A stretch of 25,036 nucleotides of DNA, taken from assembly GCA_025766275.1 (NCBI GenBank), contig JAFKAC010000290.1, positions 1 through 25,036 of the forward strand, read 5' to 3'. The position numbers were made by a program, and so were the translations under genes. Shown one piece after another: positions 9,691 through 17,814 of this stretch. The notes below the pieces were generated by a model. It had not been told where the DNA came from. It did no database searches and saw only the letters and a list, made by a program, of their open reading frames with translations. Each line of letters starts with the position of its first letter. Positions within the stretch are counted from its first letter, which is position 1. Source of the DNA: Lactarius indigo. Taxonomy: Eukaryota; Basidiomycota; Agaricomycetes; Russulales; Russulaceae.

Positions 9691-10395
9691 TGAAAAAGGT
9701 CTTACAATCCACCCTTCCAGTTCTCATCTTGTGTGTGTATCCATTCTTCAATTGCAGCTACCCTTCTTTCCAAGGCCTCCATGCTGCTGCTGCTGGGAGA
9801 TGGCATTTGCGACTCCTGAGTGGCAGAGCTTTGCTTGATGAACAGACACATAAGAACTATACTCACAGTGACTGATAAGACTGTGGTGAGATATAGAGGG
9901 TGACTGGAAGCAGCACAGGGGTGTCAAGCAGAGTGAAGCAGAGTGGAAGTCTGGCACACAACAGTGAGGGAACTGATTATACAATTGAGAGGAAGAGACA
10001 TACCTGGCACACAACAGTGAGGGAACTGATGTGGACCAGGAGCGTACAAGCACTACTACTTATACTATACAGGAGGGTGACACAACTACAAGGTAAGTAA
10101 CAGAGTGTCACAGAATACAAGGGACGCATTGTTCTACAACAGGACAAAGGAGTGTGTGTAAAGGGAACAAGGCGTGCAAGAACAAGGAAAGTCCAGACAA
10201 GGATGATATCATAGTGACATCATAATAAAGATAAGAACTAAAGGAGAACAAAGTACTGAGTACAATGAAGTGTCCGGAGTGTTCTACATGATGTCATAGT
10301 ACATGATGTCATACATGACGCAATGATTAGCGCTAGATTGTACAGATCAAATGTAAGTAATGTACAGGTCCAATTAATCTAATCTAAAGCAGTCC
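9691..10395. other. Non-coding or decayed spacer
   Basis: I see no gene that can be supported. A minus-strand segment around 9848-9710 reads MEALERRVAAIEEWIHTQDE, which looks like a short coiled-coil exon but has no clear partner exons. A plus-strand segment ending at a GTAAGT donor near 10092 reads EGTDVDQERTSTTTYTIQEG. TGATGTCAT-type motifs recur three to four times between about 10205 and 10320. Confidence 0.35.
9951..10030. repeat. 27-bp direct repeat, 53-bp period
   Basis: CTGGCACACAACAGTGAGGG followed by AACTGAT occurs identically at 9951-9977 and 10004-10030. The 53-bp period is not a multiple of three and would shift any reading frame crossing it. Confidence 0.85.
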
Positions 10396-10445
10396 ATGCT
10401 GCAAGTCTGGTCCGTACGAGCCGCTAAGTGCGCAAGGGTCACTTA

Positions 10446-11971
10446 TCAACATTGCTTTCGTGAGGAGGAGACTGAGGGTGGTGGGTTCGGCACCAAGACA
10501 TATGGCACAAGTTTCTTCCTCTTCAATGACATGTGCCGACAGAGAGCGAGGGCTATGGAAGGGGAGTGGTTGTCAATGGGAACAGGAGAGTCGGCAGCAG
10601 GGGTAGGGGGAATGGGAGTGGCAGCGGCAGGGGGAATGGTGGCAGCAGTGGTAGGAGGAATGGCGGCAACAGTGGAAGGGGTGGTGGCAGGAGAGATAAT
10701 GGGAATGGAAGCAGGAGTAGGGACAGAGGGCTCAGCAGCTGCATCAACAGCAGGGAACAGCTCTGCAGAGGGTGGGACTGGCAACTCAGCTGTAGAGGGT
10801 GGGGTGGGCGACTCAGCTGCAGATGGTGAAACTGAAGCTGCCAAGCAAGAATGGCCATGAGATGACCCGCTGTCCAGCTTCATCCTCCCAACCATCCTCG
10901 AGGCCAACACTACCGAGTTTGAACCCACCCTGACCCTGTGCCTTGGCTGCTTCCCCTTGAGCTGCTCAAGGTGGAACTTGAAGACCTGCCTGGCTGTCAG
11001 CATCCACTGATCTGCCTTGCCTGTCTTCACATTGATGGGCATCAGACTGCATTGCTGCTTCTTCTCCTTGCAGCAAATGCAAGGCCCTGTTGGCCTTGTC
11101 TGGCAGTTGACCCCTGCACGGGCGCATCAAGAGCACTATTTATATTTCCTTTAGCTGCAAATAATGAAAAGATAATGAATATGCACCTCAAACTTATACC
11201 CCTCGTCCTCATTTTCTCCCTCACCCTCTGCGCCCTTGCCGTCTTCATCTTTGTTGTTGTTGTTGTCATCGATCTCATCCTCCTCGTCCTCCTCATTGTC
11301 CTCCTCAATCTTGTCTTCCTCCTCGATCTCATCCTCTTCTTCATAGCCATTGTCACTGGAGCTGTTGCTCTTGCTGTCGTCTTCCTCACTCTCAAACTCA
11401 TCCTTGTCATTGAGTGCAGGCCTACATTGCTGCTGCATGGGCCCTGCGTGGTGCTTCTTGGCCTTGTCGCCTGAAGGCAAAGGCTGCTTACGCTTCCTCA
11501 AATCAGCCACGGCAGCAGCTTCAGCAGCCTTTTTGTGCTGCCTTCAGTTGCGGGTGGCCCTTAGCAACTGTTGGAGGAAGTCAGAATGATCAGAGGAATA
11601 GAGATATAATTACTCACCTTCTGCAACCCATCCACCTGCATTGCTGCATAGTCGGCAGGTGGATCCGGCAGGATGAGCTTCACCCTCGGCAGGTGATGTG
11701 GGACTGTCTTTGGTGGTGGTCCCACATTTTGAGACTTGGCAACTGTGGGGAGACATTGAGAAAACAAATGAGACAGTTTGTAATGACTCACCAAGGGTTT
11801 CCCACCAGCGACCCTCGCTCAGCAACAAGTCCAAGATGTCCTGGGGGAACTTGGCCCCAGGTTGGTAATACTTATGCCTCTTAAGGCTGGGGTTTGTTCT
11901 GGTGATCTCTGAAAGATCACCATCAGCGTCTAATACGATGTAGAGTGCCGCAAGTGTGGGATGCAGTGCTG
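10446..11971 (-). pseudogene. Zn2Cys6-type zinc-cluster gene, 3' part, split by Gypsy insertion
   Basis: Minus-strand exons 11971-11792, 11742-11618, 11567-11200 and 11154-10446 are joined by introns 11743-11791, 11568-11617 and 11155-11199 (45-50 bp, GT-AG). The product has a helical N-terminal segment (HPTLAALYIVLDADGDLSE, SEGRWWETL). It then has KTVPHHLPRVKLILPDPPADY and a Lys-rich plus very acidic tract (about 11,480-11,200). Next is a cysteine cluster CX2CX6CX7CX2CX6C (about 11135-11058), the spacing of fungal Zn2Cys6 DNA-binding clusters, followed by MPINVKTGKADQWMLTARQ and an Ala/Pro-rich tail. The 5' exons lie at 22280-22497, beyond the 10.3-kb element. Extra damage: TGA 11546-11544, TAA 11153-11151, TAG 11138-11136 and TGA 11129-11127, the last inside the cluster, all explainable by C-to-T change. 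The likely role was a nuclear regulator; that is inferred from the cluster only. Confidence 0.7.
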
Positions 11972-11976
11972 GCACC
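11972..11976. repeat. Left target-site duplication (GCACC)
   Basis: GCACC directly precedes the 5' LTR. The right-hand counterpart at 22280-22284 is GCGCC. They differ at one base, in a CpG, as expected if one copy lost a methylated cytosine. Confidence 0.7.
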
Positions 11977-12651
11977 TGTCATGAACCTATAACCCGGTTG
12001 TGACTCAAGGGTGCTTGGGACCGGTCCGCGTTGGCCCAGTCTTATGTAATCACCTTCCTAAAGGGGAATTCCGACTCGGAGTTTGAATTCAGTTCTCAAA
12101 TGATCACGTGATCTGTCACATCTCTCAAGCCACGTGTTGTGTACACGTGTACTAATCAACAGTTGATTGTTGATCAATCAACGAAGATAATCAACCAAGT
12201 CACCACCCCTTGGGGATTTCCGCATTGACTGCGGAATCACGCCATCCTGACGCAAGATTGTGCCATCGACTGCAGCTCAGTCGTTCTATGTTTAAACCTC
12301 TTCTGATTGGACTCTATTGTTAGATGTCTCTAGAATGTTCCCTTGTGCAGTACTGCGCAGCACCCATGGACAGGCCCTAAGCCTGCCCTAAAACTATGCA
12401 CAGACCACCCTCTGTAGTATATAAGCTGGTGCAATTCTATGGACAGTCCCTCAGACTGTCCACTTGTGACATCCTCCCTCTTGCCTCTCAGCTCCTTCGA
12501 GTGCCCCGCTCATCGCGCGCCACTACTCCTCTTTGAGCCAAGAGTGTATCTTGTGTTCTTCTGTCGTCGAGCATCTCTTCTCCACACCCTACTCAGCCCC
12601 CAGTCTCTGCCTACGTCGTGACCCCCTGTCGAGTGACAGTGAGTCATCACA
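11977..12651 (+). repeat. 5' LTR of the 10.3-kb element
   Basis: 675 bp, TG...CA ends, matching 21593-22279 apart from about 25 substitutions and a 12-bp gap. The U3 region carries perfect palindromes GATCACGTGATC (12102-12113) and GTACACGTGTAC (12141-12152) and a further CACGTG at 12131-12136. An inverted repeat TTGATTG/CAATCAA lies at 12163-12181. CACGTG is a typical E-box for bHLH regulators. ORFs inside the LTR (for example 12439-12621) are duplicated in the other LTR and are not genes. Confidence 0.93.
12418..12424 (+). promoter_or_regulatory. TATA box of LTR promoter
   Basis: TATATAA about 30 bp upstream of the AGACTGTCCA sequence at 12453-12462, placing the probable transcript start near 12450. 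The same box recurs in the 3' LTR at about 22046. Confidence 0.7.
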
Positions 12652-12653
12652 CT

Positions 12654-12663
12654 TGGACAGTCT
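12654..12663 (+). promoter_or_regulatory. Putative primer-binding site, self-priming type
   Basis: TGGACAGTCT begins 2 nt after the 5' LTR and is the exact reverse complement of AGACTGTCCA (12453-12462), which sits about 35 bp after the TATA box, at the expected 5' end of the transcript. A small stem AGTCTA/TAGACT follows at about 12660-12676. Tf1-family elements prime reverse transcription with the first nucleotides of their own mRNA, and this arrangement matches. A tRNA primer cannot be excluded. Confidence 0.55.
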
Positions 12664-12692
12664 AACCAATAGACTGACTCTGGGCTGCTCCA

Positions 12693-13862
12693 GTGGCTGA
12701 CTACAACTATGAGTATGACTTCTCACAGTACGGTCAGTGGGACGGAGATTCTGCCAGCTACCAGTTGGAGTTCAACAACCAAGGTAGCCCCCTCAACTTT
12801 TCCTGCACTTCCCCTGTTGCCCTTGTTTGGGATGCAACCCCTGAACTAGTTTACCCCTACGCTCTGGCTGAAGAAGCCACCCCTCGTCTGTCCCCCCATC
12901 GTCTGTCTCCCAGCACCGCCCAGTTCTACGAAGAGGTCCTTGAGATCATCGACCTCAACGGGAACCTTACCCCCTTGACCCCTGAACCCCATACCGAGTC
13001 TGCACCTCCCCTCCATGTCCTGACCCCCCACCCTCCTGTTTCCCTTCGTGGCTCTCCTTCACCACCTTCTGTTCTTCCTCCGACTCCTCGTCGCTCTCCG
13101 TCTCCTGTTCCGGTCCCCTCCCGCCTTGCCACCCCCGACTTGCCGATTGACTACGAGCGAGTAGCAGAACAAGGCCCCGTCTTCCCTCCGGCCCCTCACC
13201 CCGACCAGGAGAATATTCCCCCTGCCGCCGCCACCACCTATCTAGCCCCCCCTTGCCTCCTTTCCCAAGGAGAACACCCCCACCAGTACATCCCCATCAT
13301 CACCCCCCAAGGAGAGTCTTGGCGGCCTGCCTCCACCACCCTCAGGGAACTAATTACTAAGGTTCCCCTCGCCACTTCCCTCATTAATTTTCCCCTGGTT
13401 TTTCCCTCGGTCACTCCCTTTCGCCTCCTTCCTCCCCACGTCTACACCCTCTTTCCCTGTACTGTTGACCCCACTCAACATCCCAACTTCTATCCCCTGT
13501 ACGTCTGTTCCAAGGCCATCTACAACCTCCCCTCCCCCAACACCCCCTTTGGGACTATCCGTTACGATTTTAGGGAAGGTCTGCAGCGCGTCTTTGCCCC
13601 CCTCACTAACATCTACAGGGCAGGGTACATTGACTCTCTAGTGACCCTAGAGATTCAGGACTTCTTGGACAGGAGAGTTGTGACCACTTACAGACATTTA
13701 CGCTTCGCTGTTAACAGACAAATTTACGCTTACCACCAGGCCTACTTCTTTGAGGACTTGGTTCGTTCTGCCCCCCACCTTCTTGCTTACTGTTTTTCCC
13801 CTCGTATCCCTGCCGACCCCTTTAGTTTCATTTCCACTTTCCCCAATAACCAACCACTTTAG
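12693..13862 (+). CDS. ORF1 of Gypsy element, novel Pro-rich leader protein
   Basis: A 389-codon open frame with no internal stop. It has no ATG at its start: the frame opens after TGA 12675-12677 and the first plausible initiator is GTG 12693 (GTG GCT GAC TAC). No ATG occurs in the leader between the predicted transcript start and this point. The N-terminus is Tyr/Asp-rich. Residues about 85-150 are Pro/Ser-rich, then come PIDYERVA and, near residue 275, FYPLY and GYIDSLVTLEI. These motifs also occur in order in the 4867-6180 ORF of another element, so this is a conserved retroelement domain. No zinc knuckle, membrane segment or catalytic motif is seen. Its stop TAG (13860-13862) lies in the loop of a hairpin. 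Function unknown; a Gag-like or accessory role is a guess. Confidence 0.65.
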   Translation: MADYNYEYDFSQYGQWDGDSASYQLEFNNQGSPLNFSCTSPVALVWDATPELVYPYALAEEATPRLSPHRLSPSTAQFYEEVLEIIDLNGNLTPLTPEPHTESAPPLHVLTPHPPVSLRGSPSPPSVLPPTPRRSPSPVPVPSRLATPDLPIDYERVAEQGPVFPPAPHPDQENIPPAAATTYLAPPCLLSQGEHPHQYIPIITPQGESWRPASTTLRELITKVPLATSLINFPLVFPSVTPFRLLPPHVYTLFPCTVDPTQHPNFYPLYVCSKAIYNLPSPNTPFGTIRYDFREGLQRVFAPLTNIYRAGYIDSLVTLEIQDFLDRRVVTTYRHLRFAVNRQIYAYHQAYFFEDLVRSAPHLLAYCFSPRIPADPFSFISTFPNNQPL

Positions 13863-13970
13863 ATAAGTGGTTATATATTTGCCTTGTCTTGAAACAAGTG
13901 TTTTAAGTGCAATGCAAAGTAAGTAAGTGTTTACTTACTTGGGTTTTGGACTTAAATCAAGTGATTTAAG
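13852..13970 (+). promoter_or_regulatory. ORF1-ORF2 junction, cluster of four hairpins
   Basis: Hairpin 1: AACCACTT/AAGTGGTT at 13852-13872 with the ORF1 stop in the 5-nt loop. Hairpin 2: CTTGAAACA/TGTTTTAAG at 13888-13907 with one G-U pair. Hairpin 3: AAGTAAGTAA/TTACTTACTT at 13917-13940, perfect. Hairpin 4: CTTAAATCA/TGATTTAAG at 13951-13970, perfect with a 2-nt loop. Hairpins 2 and 4 are related (both end TTTAAGTGC). ORF2 opens on the last base of hairpin 4, just after TAA. The structure may direct translation of ORF2 or block read-through; that is inference. Confidence 0.6.
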
Positions 13971-14953
13971 TGCCTCCTTCTACTCCATTTACCTTCAACT
14001 TATCCGAAGAACAAAGGCTCATGCAAGCCCAAGTTAACTTCGAGTCCCACAGGCAGCGGCAACTTGACCACTATTACCCCATCACTTCCACTTACGACCT
14101 CATTGATAACCCCCACCTTGACTGTTGGACAGAACCCCCCACTGCCTTACGTACCCTCATCGACCTCTTTGACTTTGGAGAAGTCATCCCTGAGAGGGTT
14201 TACCATGAGTTCATTGATGATCTTTCTGAAGTCGTCAAGGCTGCCGACAAACAGCTCCTTTACTGGCACCTTTCCAACTCCGTCTCCGCCACCAACCATC
14301 CAACAGACCAACTCCTAGTGTGGGCCAAGAACAACTATCTTTGGTTTGTCCACATTCCCCCTCATAGTGACCATTACATCCGGCAACTCGAAGACGGCTT
14401 CTCTCTTCACTTTGTCGACCGACTCCGCCTCACATATCAGGAAATACAGATTTCCTTCCAAGAACTCCGAGTGGTCATTCACCCCGACTCTGCCCCCCAA
14501 CTAGTAATCTCTGACAGTTTGGAGTTCACATACTCCTTCACCACCTCTGTGTGGGAAACTACCTTGTCCAACCCTGACCAGAACCTCATCAACCCCAGTA
14601 TCTGGCATTACCCCCCTTCTACCTCTGACGACCCAGAGTTAGTCTCAATTCTCAACGCTAGAGAAACTTTCTGGACTCCGCCCTTGCTCTGCCGAATTAC
14701 AGATCAGCTTCCCCCTAGTTCCCCTGAAACTGAAGACAAATCTTCAGACTCCGACATCTCCTTGCATAATGGAGATACTAACCAGCCGCCTAGCCCAAAC
14801 AACGGTTGGGGACCAACTCTGACCCCAGGCCCCTGTTGGTGCTCTCAAGAAGTCTGCACCTGCGATTATTGTCCCGACACCCCCCTGACACCCCCCAACA
14901 TAGTGTTGTGGTCCCCTGGAGTTAACTATCTACCTTATAGAGAAAAGGTCTAG
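13970..14953 (+). CDS. ORF2 of Gypsy element, unknown protein
   Basis: A 327-codon frame without internal stops, opening directly after TAA 13967-13969 with GTG CCT CCT. The first in-frame ATG is 14021 (residue 18, RLMQAQVNF). The body has aromatic and acidic segments (HLDCWTEPPTALRTLID, NNYLWFVHIPPHSDHY). The C-terminal third is Ser/Pro/Asp-rich with a cysteine cluster CWCSQEVCTCDYC (about residues 290-302) that could bind metal. I recognise no family. It lies between ORF1 (different frame) and ORF3 (same frame). The stop TAG 14951-14953 sits in the 3' arm of a hairpin and is followed two codons later by a second TAG. Confidence 0.65.
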   Translation: MPPSTPFTFNLSEEQRLMQAQVNFESHRQRQLDHYYPITSTYDLIDNPHLDCWTEPPTALRTLIDLFDFGEVIPERVYHEFIDDLSEVVKAADKQLLYWHLSNSVSATNHPTDQLLVWAKNNYLWFVHIPPHSDHYIRQLEDGFSLHFVDRLRLTYQEIQISFQELRVVIHPDSAPQLVISDSLEFTYSFTTSVWETTLSNPDQNLINPSIWHYPPSTSDDPELVSILNARETFWTPPLLCRITDQLPPSSPETEDKSSDSDISLHNGDTNQPPSPNNGWGPTLTPGPCWCSQEVCTCDYCPDTPLTPPNIVLWSPGVNYLPYREKV

Positions 14954-15003
14954 ATAGTGTAGATTGTCAAGATAAATTTTACGAGTGTAAAATTTGACAA
15001 TTT
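14923..15003 (+). promoter_or_regulatory. ORF2-ORF3 junction hairpins
   Basis: ACTATCTA (about 14925-14932) pairs with TAGATAGT (about 14951-14958), with CCTT/AAGG inside, and spans the ORF2 stop. A second hairpin pairs AAATTTTAC with GTAAAATTT around loop GAGT (about 14974-14995), extended by ATTGTC/GACAAT. ORF2 and ORF3 share a frame here, separated only by TAG ATA GTG TAG, so read-through or reinitiation is conceivable. Alternatively both TAGs are mutated CAGs and this was one ORF. Confidence 0.5.
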
Positions 15004-15685
15004 TCCGAGTCAAACCCTGGATCCAATTCATTGGGAAATTAACCTGGCATCCTCACACGTCGCCCAAAGAAGAACTCATCGTCTCTTCCAAGTGGACGAT
15101 CGGCCCATAGTCTCTACTCCCAGCACCCCTGTAACCCCAAGAAGGGCCCCCAGAGCTCACCAAGCTACCAACACCCAGATTCCCCTTCTGAGTATTAACC
15201 AAGCCGGTCCGAGTGAACTGGTGTACCCCAGTATCCAAGCAACCCCGACTGCAAGGCAGCATTCCACAAGCAGTGACGAAGCTCAGTACCTCGAGACCCA
15301 ACCCCGAGAAATCAATTGTCATCTCCCTGAGGCTATCCTAGTAACCAAGAGCCTACCAACCCGAACCCCCCGAGAACTCGACATGTTCAGAAGACACTGT
15401 TCTCTGTTGTACCAAAATCGGCACAATCTTGGAACCCTGTACTTTTCCCAGCCACTTACACGTATAAGCAAGGTCTCGACAAGCCCCTTGTACTTCCAAG
15501 ACTTCTTGTGGAGAAGTAAAACGACCCTGACCCACTTTGGTATTTGGGAAGAATACCATTGGATCCGCCGATCACAAAGACCCCATCGTCCGGATAGAGC
15601 TATCCTCCTCCCCGCGTACAAAGTCTACTACCCCTGGAACCTGGACAGTTGGACTGTCACCCGCCTCACCAGAAGAGGTGAATGA
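14963..15685 (+). CDS. ORF3 of Gypsy element, unknown protein
   Basis: Open from just after TAG 14960-14962 to TGA 15683-15685 (240 codons). It has no ATG until residue about 97 of the part counted from GTG 15092, so the true start is unclear. The whole open frame looks coding (FPSQTLDPIHWEINLASSH before 15092). Downstream it is Thr/Pro-rich, then basic and aromatic (RELDMFRRHCSLLYQNRHN, FGIWEEYHWIRRSQRPHR). It ends GAA TGA, overlapping the gag start by ATGA. I recognise no domain. Its size and basic C-terminus would fit a nucleic-acid-binding accessory protein, but that is speculation. Confidence 0.6.
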   Translation: MVKINFTSVKFDNFPSQTLDPIHWEINLASSHVAQRRTHRLFQVDDRPIVSTPSTPVTPRRAPRAHQATNTQIPLLSINQAGPSELVYPSIQATPTARQHSTSSDEAQYLETQPREINCHLPEAILVTKSLPTRTPRELDMFRRHCSLLYQNRHNLGTLYFSQPLTRISKVSTSPLYFQDFLWRSKTTLTHFGIWEEYHWIRRSQRPHRPDRAILLPAYKVYYPWNLDSWTVTRLTRRGE

Positions 15686-17814
15686 GCACGCAACGACCTC
15701 TTATGGAACAAGAGAAAGCTTGCATCCCTGTATATTTCCATAGCGCCTTCTTTTCCGATGACGACAACCTTTATCACGCTCAGTGGGAAGGACGAGATAT
15801 CACCAGTCCCACTGGAAAACACCCTTGGACAAAGGTTGAAACCCAAGAACGCATATTATTTGAAGATCTCAAGAGAGTCTATCCAGACATCGACAAGGTT
15901 GAGGACCTTGATTACGACACATTACATGGCACCTATTGTGGAAAAGTAGTCCACTGGAACTTCGTAAATGAGCTTTGGACTTATAACAACAATCGAAAAG
16001 TTCGATTTTCCGACTCAGAAGAGCCACCCAAGAGCGAAGAGTTCGCAACCCCAACTAAAGACAAATCCCCTGACTCTGACAGCGACGTAGCTGAAGTTTC
16101 CCAGATCTTAGAGAGTACCACTAAGACCCTTTCCGGCTTACTTTCCCAAGTAACCTCCCAACCATCTTCCCCTCAAGTTTCCCCTAGTACCCCTGGTCCG
16201 AGCTGTCTGCCATTCCTGACACCCCCTCCTCAACTCCCATCGCCACCTGTCACTGTTAGTACAACAGTTTCCCCGAGAACCTCCGTACCCCCCATATCTG
16301 TTCCACCCCCAAGTATAACCATGGCAGCACCCGCTCCCACAAAGATCCTTGGAGCAGCACCTGAACCTTTTGACGGAAAGCCTGATAAAGCAGAAGCTTT
16401 CTGGAATAATTTGGCAAATTATTTCCACCTGAACAGTTCCATCTTTGACACCGACGACAAGAAGATTTCCACGGCCCTTACCTATTTTAAGGTGGGCACC
16501 TCTGCGGGCGAGTGGGCCCAGGATAGGCAGAAAAAAGCCTTAAACCCGACTGGCGGAGCCGCCGTTACCTTTGGAACATGGGCAACATTCAAATCTGACT
16601 TTAACAAACACTTCGTTCCTGCCCATACAGCTATGGAAGCCACGAACAAAATGTACACCCTGAAGATGGGCACCCGTCCATTCAACAAGTGGTTCCAAGA
16701 GTGGTCCACTCATGCCCAACGAAGTGGCGCCAACGAGCAAACAAAGATGTATGCTTTCCGACAAGCAATTCCCACTGCCTTGAACATGAAGTTGCTCGGC
16801 GTATCCCCCTTGCCCACTACCTTTGACGACCTCATAGAGAAAGCGAGGGAGTTTGACTGCGTTTATCGAGTTTATGTGGGTCACACTATCAACCAGTACA
16901 ACAAGTCCCAGAAATCTGCTTCAGGCTGAGCGGTCCTGATGGAAGACGACAGCATTAACATCAATGCTTCTTCATCCCATCCGAGTAAATTCCGTGGAAG
17001 GCTCACAAAGGAAGAGCGTGACCACCGGTTCAAGAACAAACTCTGTCTATACTGTGGCAAGCCAGGCCACATCCTCAAGGAATGCCTAGCAAAGACAATG
17101 GCAATGAAGGCCAAAAGAGGCCAATCCGACAACAACGTTAGGGCACGAGGTGCCTTTGTTGATGAAGATTGTAATGTCGCCACGACGTTAGCTCGACTTG
17201 AGCGCAGGAGGCGGTAACAACTTAGCGGTATAACAGTCTGCTGACTTGAAGACACGGAGGTCCAAGCCCTTGCCTTAGTGAATACGCGGAGGTACACCGG
17301 CAAGCTGATATCTTGGTCATGAACGGAGTCGGACAACCCTTAGAAGCGAAAGCGAGAGACAAAGAGAAGAGAAGACAAGTGGCGATTCAAGAAGACCAAG
17401 ATGGCGTATCTTGGTCTTCACAAGACAGATTAAATACAAGTCGAGCAGGCTTTCAAGCGCTGCTATGAGTCACAGTATGGTAGTGTCCAACGTATCGCGT
17501 AAGTAACTTGAATCCTAATACTACTACTACTAGTATTAGTGGCGTAGTCCTCAGTCAGCAATCAGCACGCAATCTCCTATCGTACTCATATCACCTATCG
17601 TAAGTCCGCAACTAATCTACCTTACCGCTGTAGTTGCAACCGGTACAGTAAGGGTTTCGAGTTGTACAGTCCATACAAGCGGAAACGTGACAAAGATGGT
17701 CAGGAGGAAGTACCTGCTGACCACCCCACGAGTATAGGGGCGATGTATCGAGAGATACTACCTTACGACCCGGATGCGCGTCCGCGTTTGGTGCCTATTA
17801 ATGAGGATTTTTAG
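15682..17814 (+). pseudogene. gag: gag of Gypsy element, one nonsense codon and a solo-LTR insertion
   Basis: Starts at ATG 15682 within the ATGA overlap with ORF3. The N-terminal domain (to about residue 115) is acidic and aromatic and is followed by a Ser/Pro linker. The capsid-like domain (about residues 225-395) begins LGAAPEPFDGKPDKAEAFW and contains TFGTWATFKSDFNKHF, typical of Ty3/Gypsy Gag. TGA at 16927-16929 (SG*AVL) interrupts, with the same frame resuming. One zinc knuckle CX2CX4HX4C (CLYCGKPGHILKEC) lies at about 17044-17085. A 523-bp solo LTR with 5-bp duplication sits at 17170-17697. Because 528 is a multiple of three, the frame resumes (GQEEVPADHPTSIGAMYRE) and ends NEDF at TAG 17812-17814. 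Stops inside the LTR truncate the present product. Gag would form the particle that packages the RNA. Confidence 0.85.
17170..17692 (+). mobile_element. Solo LTR inserted in gag, target duplication AAGAT
   Basis: 523 bp with TGTAATG...GTGACA ends, flanked by AAGAT at 17165-17169 and 17693-17697. It aligns with 7910-8384. No internal retrotransposon sequence is present, so the parent element was probably lost by LTR-LTR recombination. It contains a pseudo-TATA (TTAAATACAAG at about 17431) and GTAAGT motifs. It is younger than the 10.3-kb element it interrupts. Confidence 0.88.

Noticed and set aside
10396..10860. Plus-strand Gly/Ala-rich ORFs
   Set aside because: Antisense to the Ala/Pro-rich tail of the minus-strand gene; composition artefact.
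10938..11474. Plus-strand ORF with a long hydrophobic stretch that looks like a membrane protein
   Set aside because: It is antisense to the acidic Glu/Asp-rich exon of the minus-strand Zn2Cys6 gene; GAG/GAT codons read backwards give Leu/Ile/Val runs.
12439..12621. 60-aa ORF, repeated at 22067-22249
   Set aside because: Lies inside the LTR and is duplicated with it; no independent coding evidence.
12709..12870. Short upstream ORF starting at the first ATG after the 5' LTR
   Set aside because: In a different frame from ORF1 and ends after about 50 codons; it could matter for regulation but is not supported as a protein.
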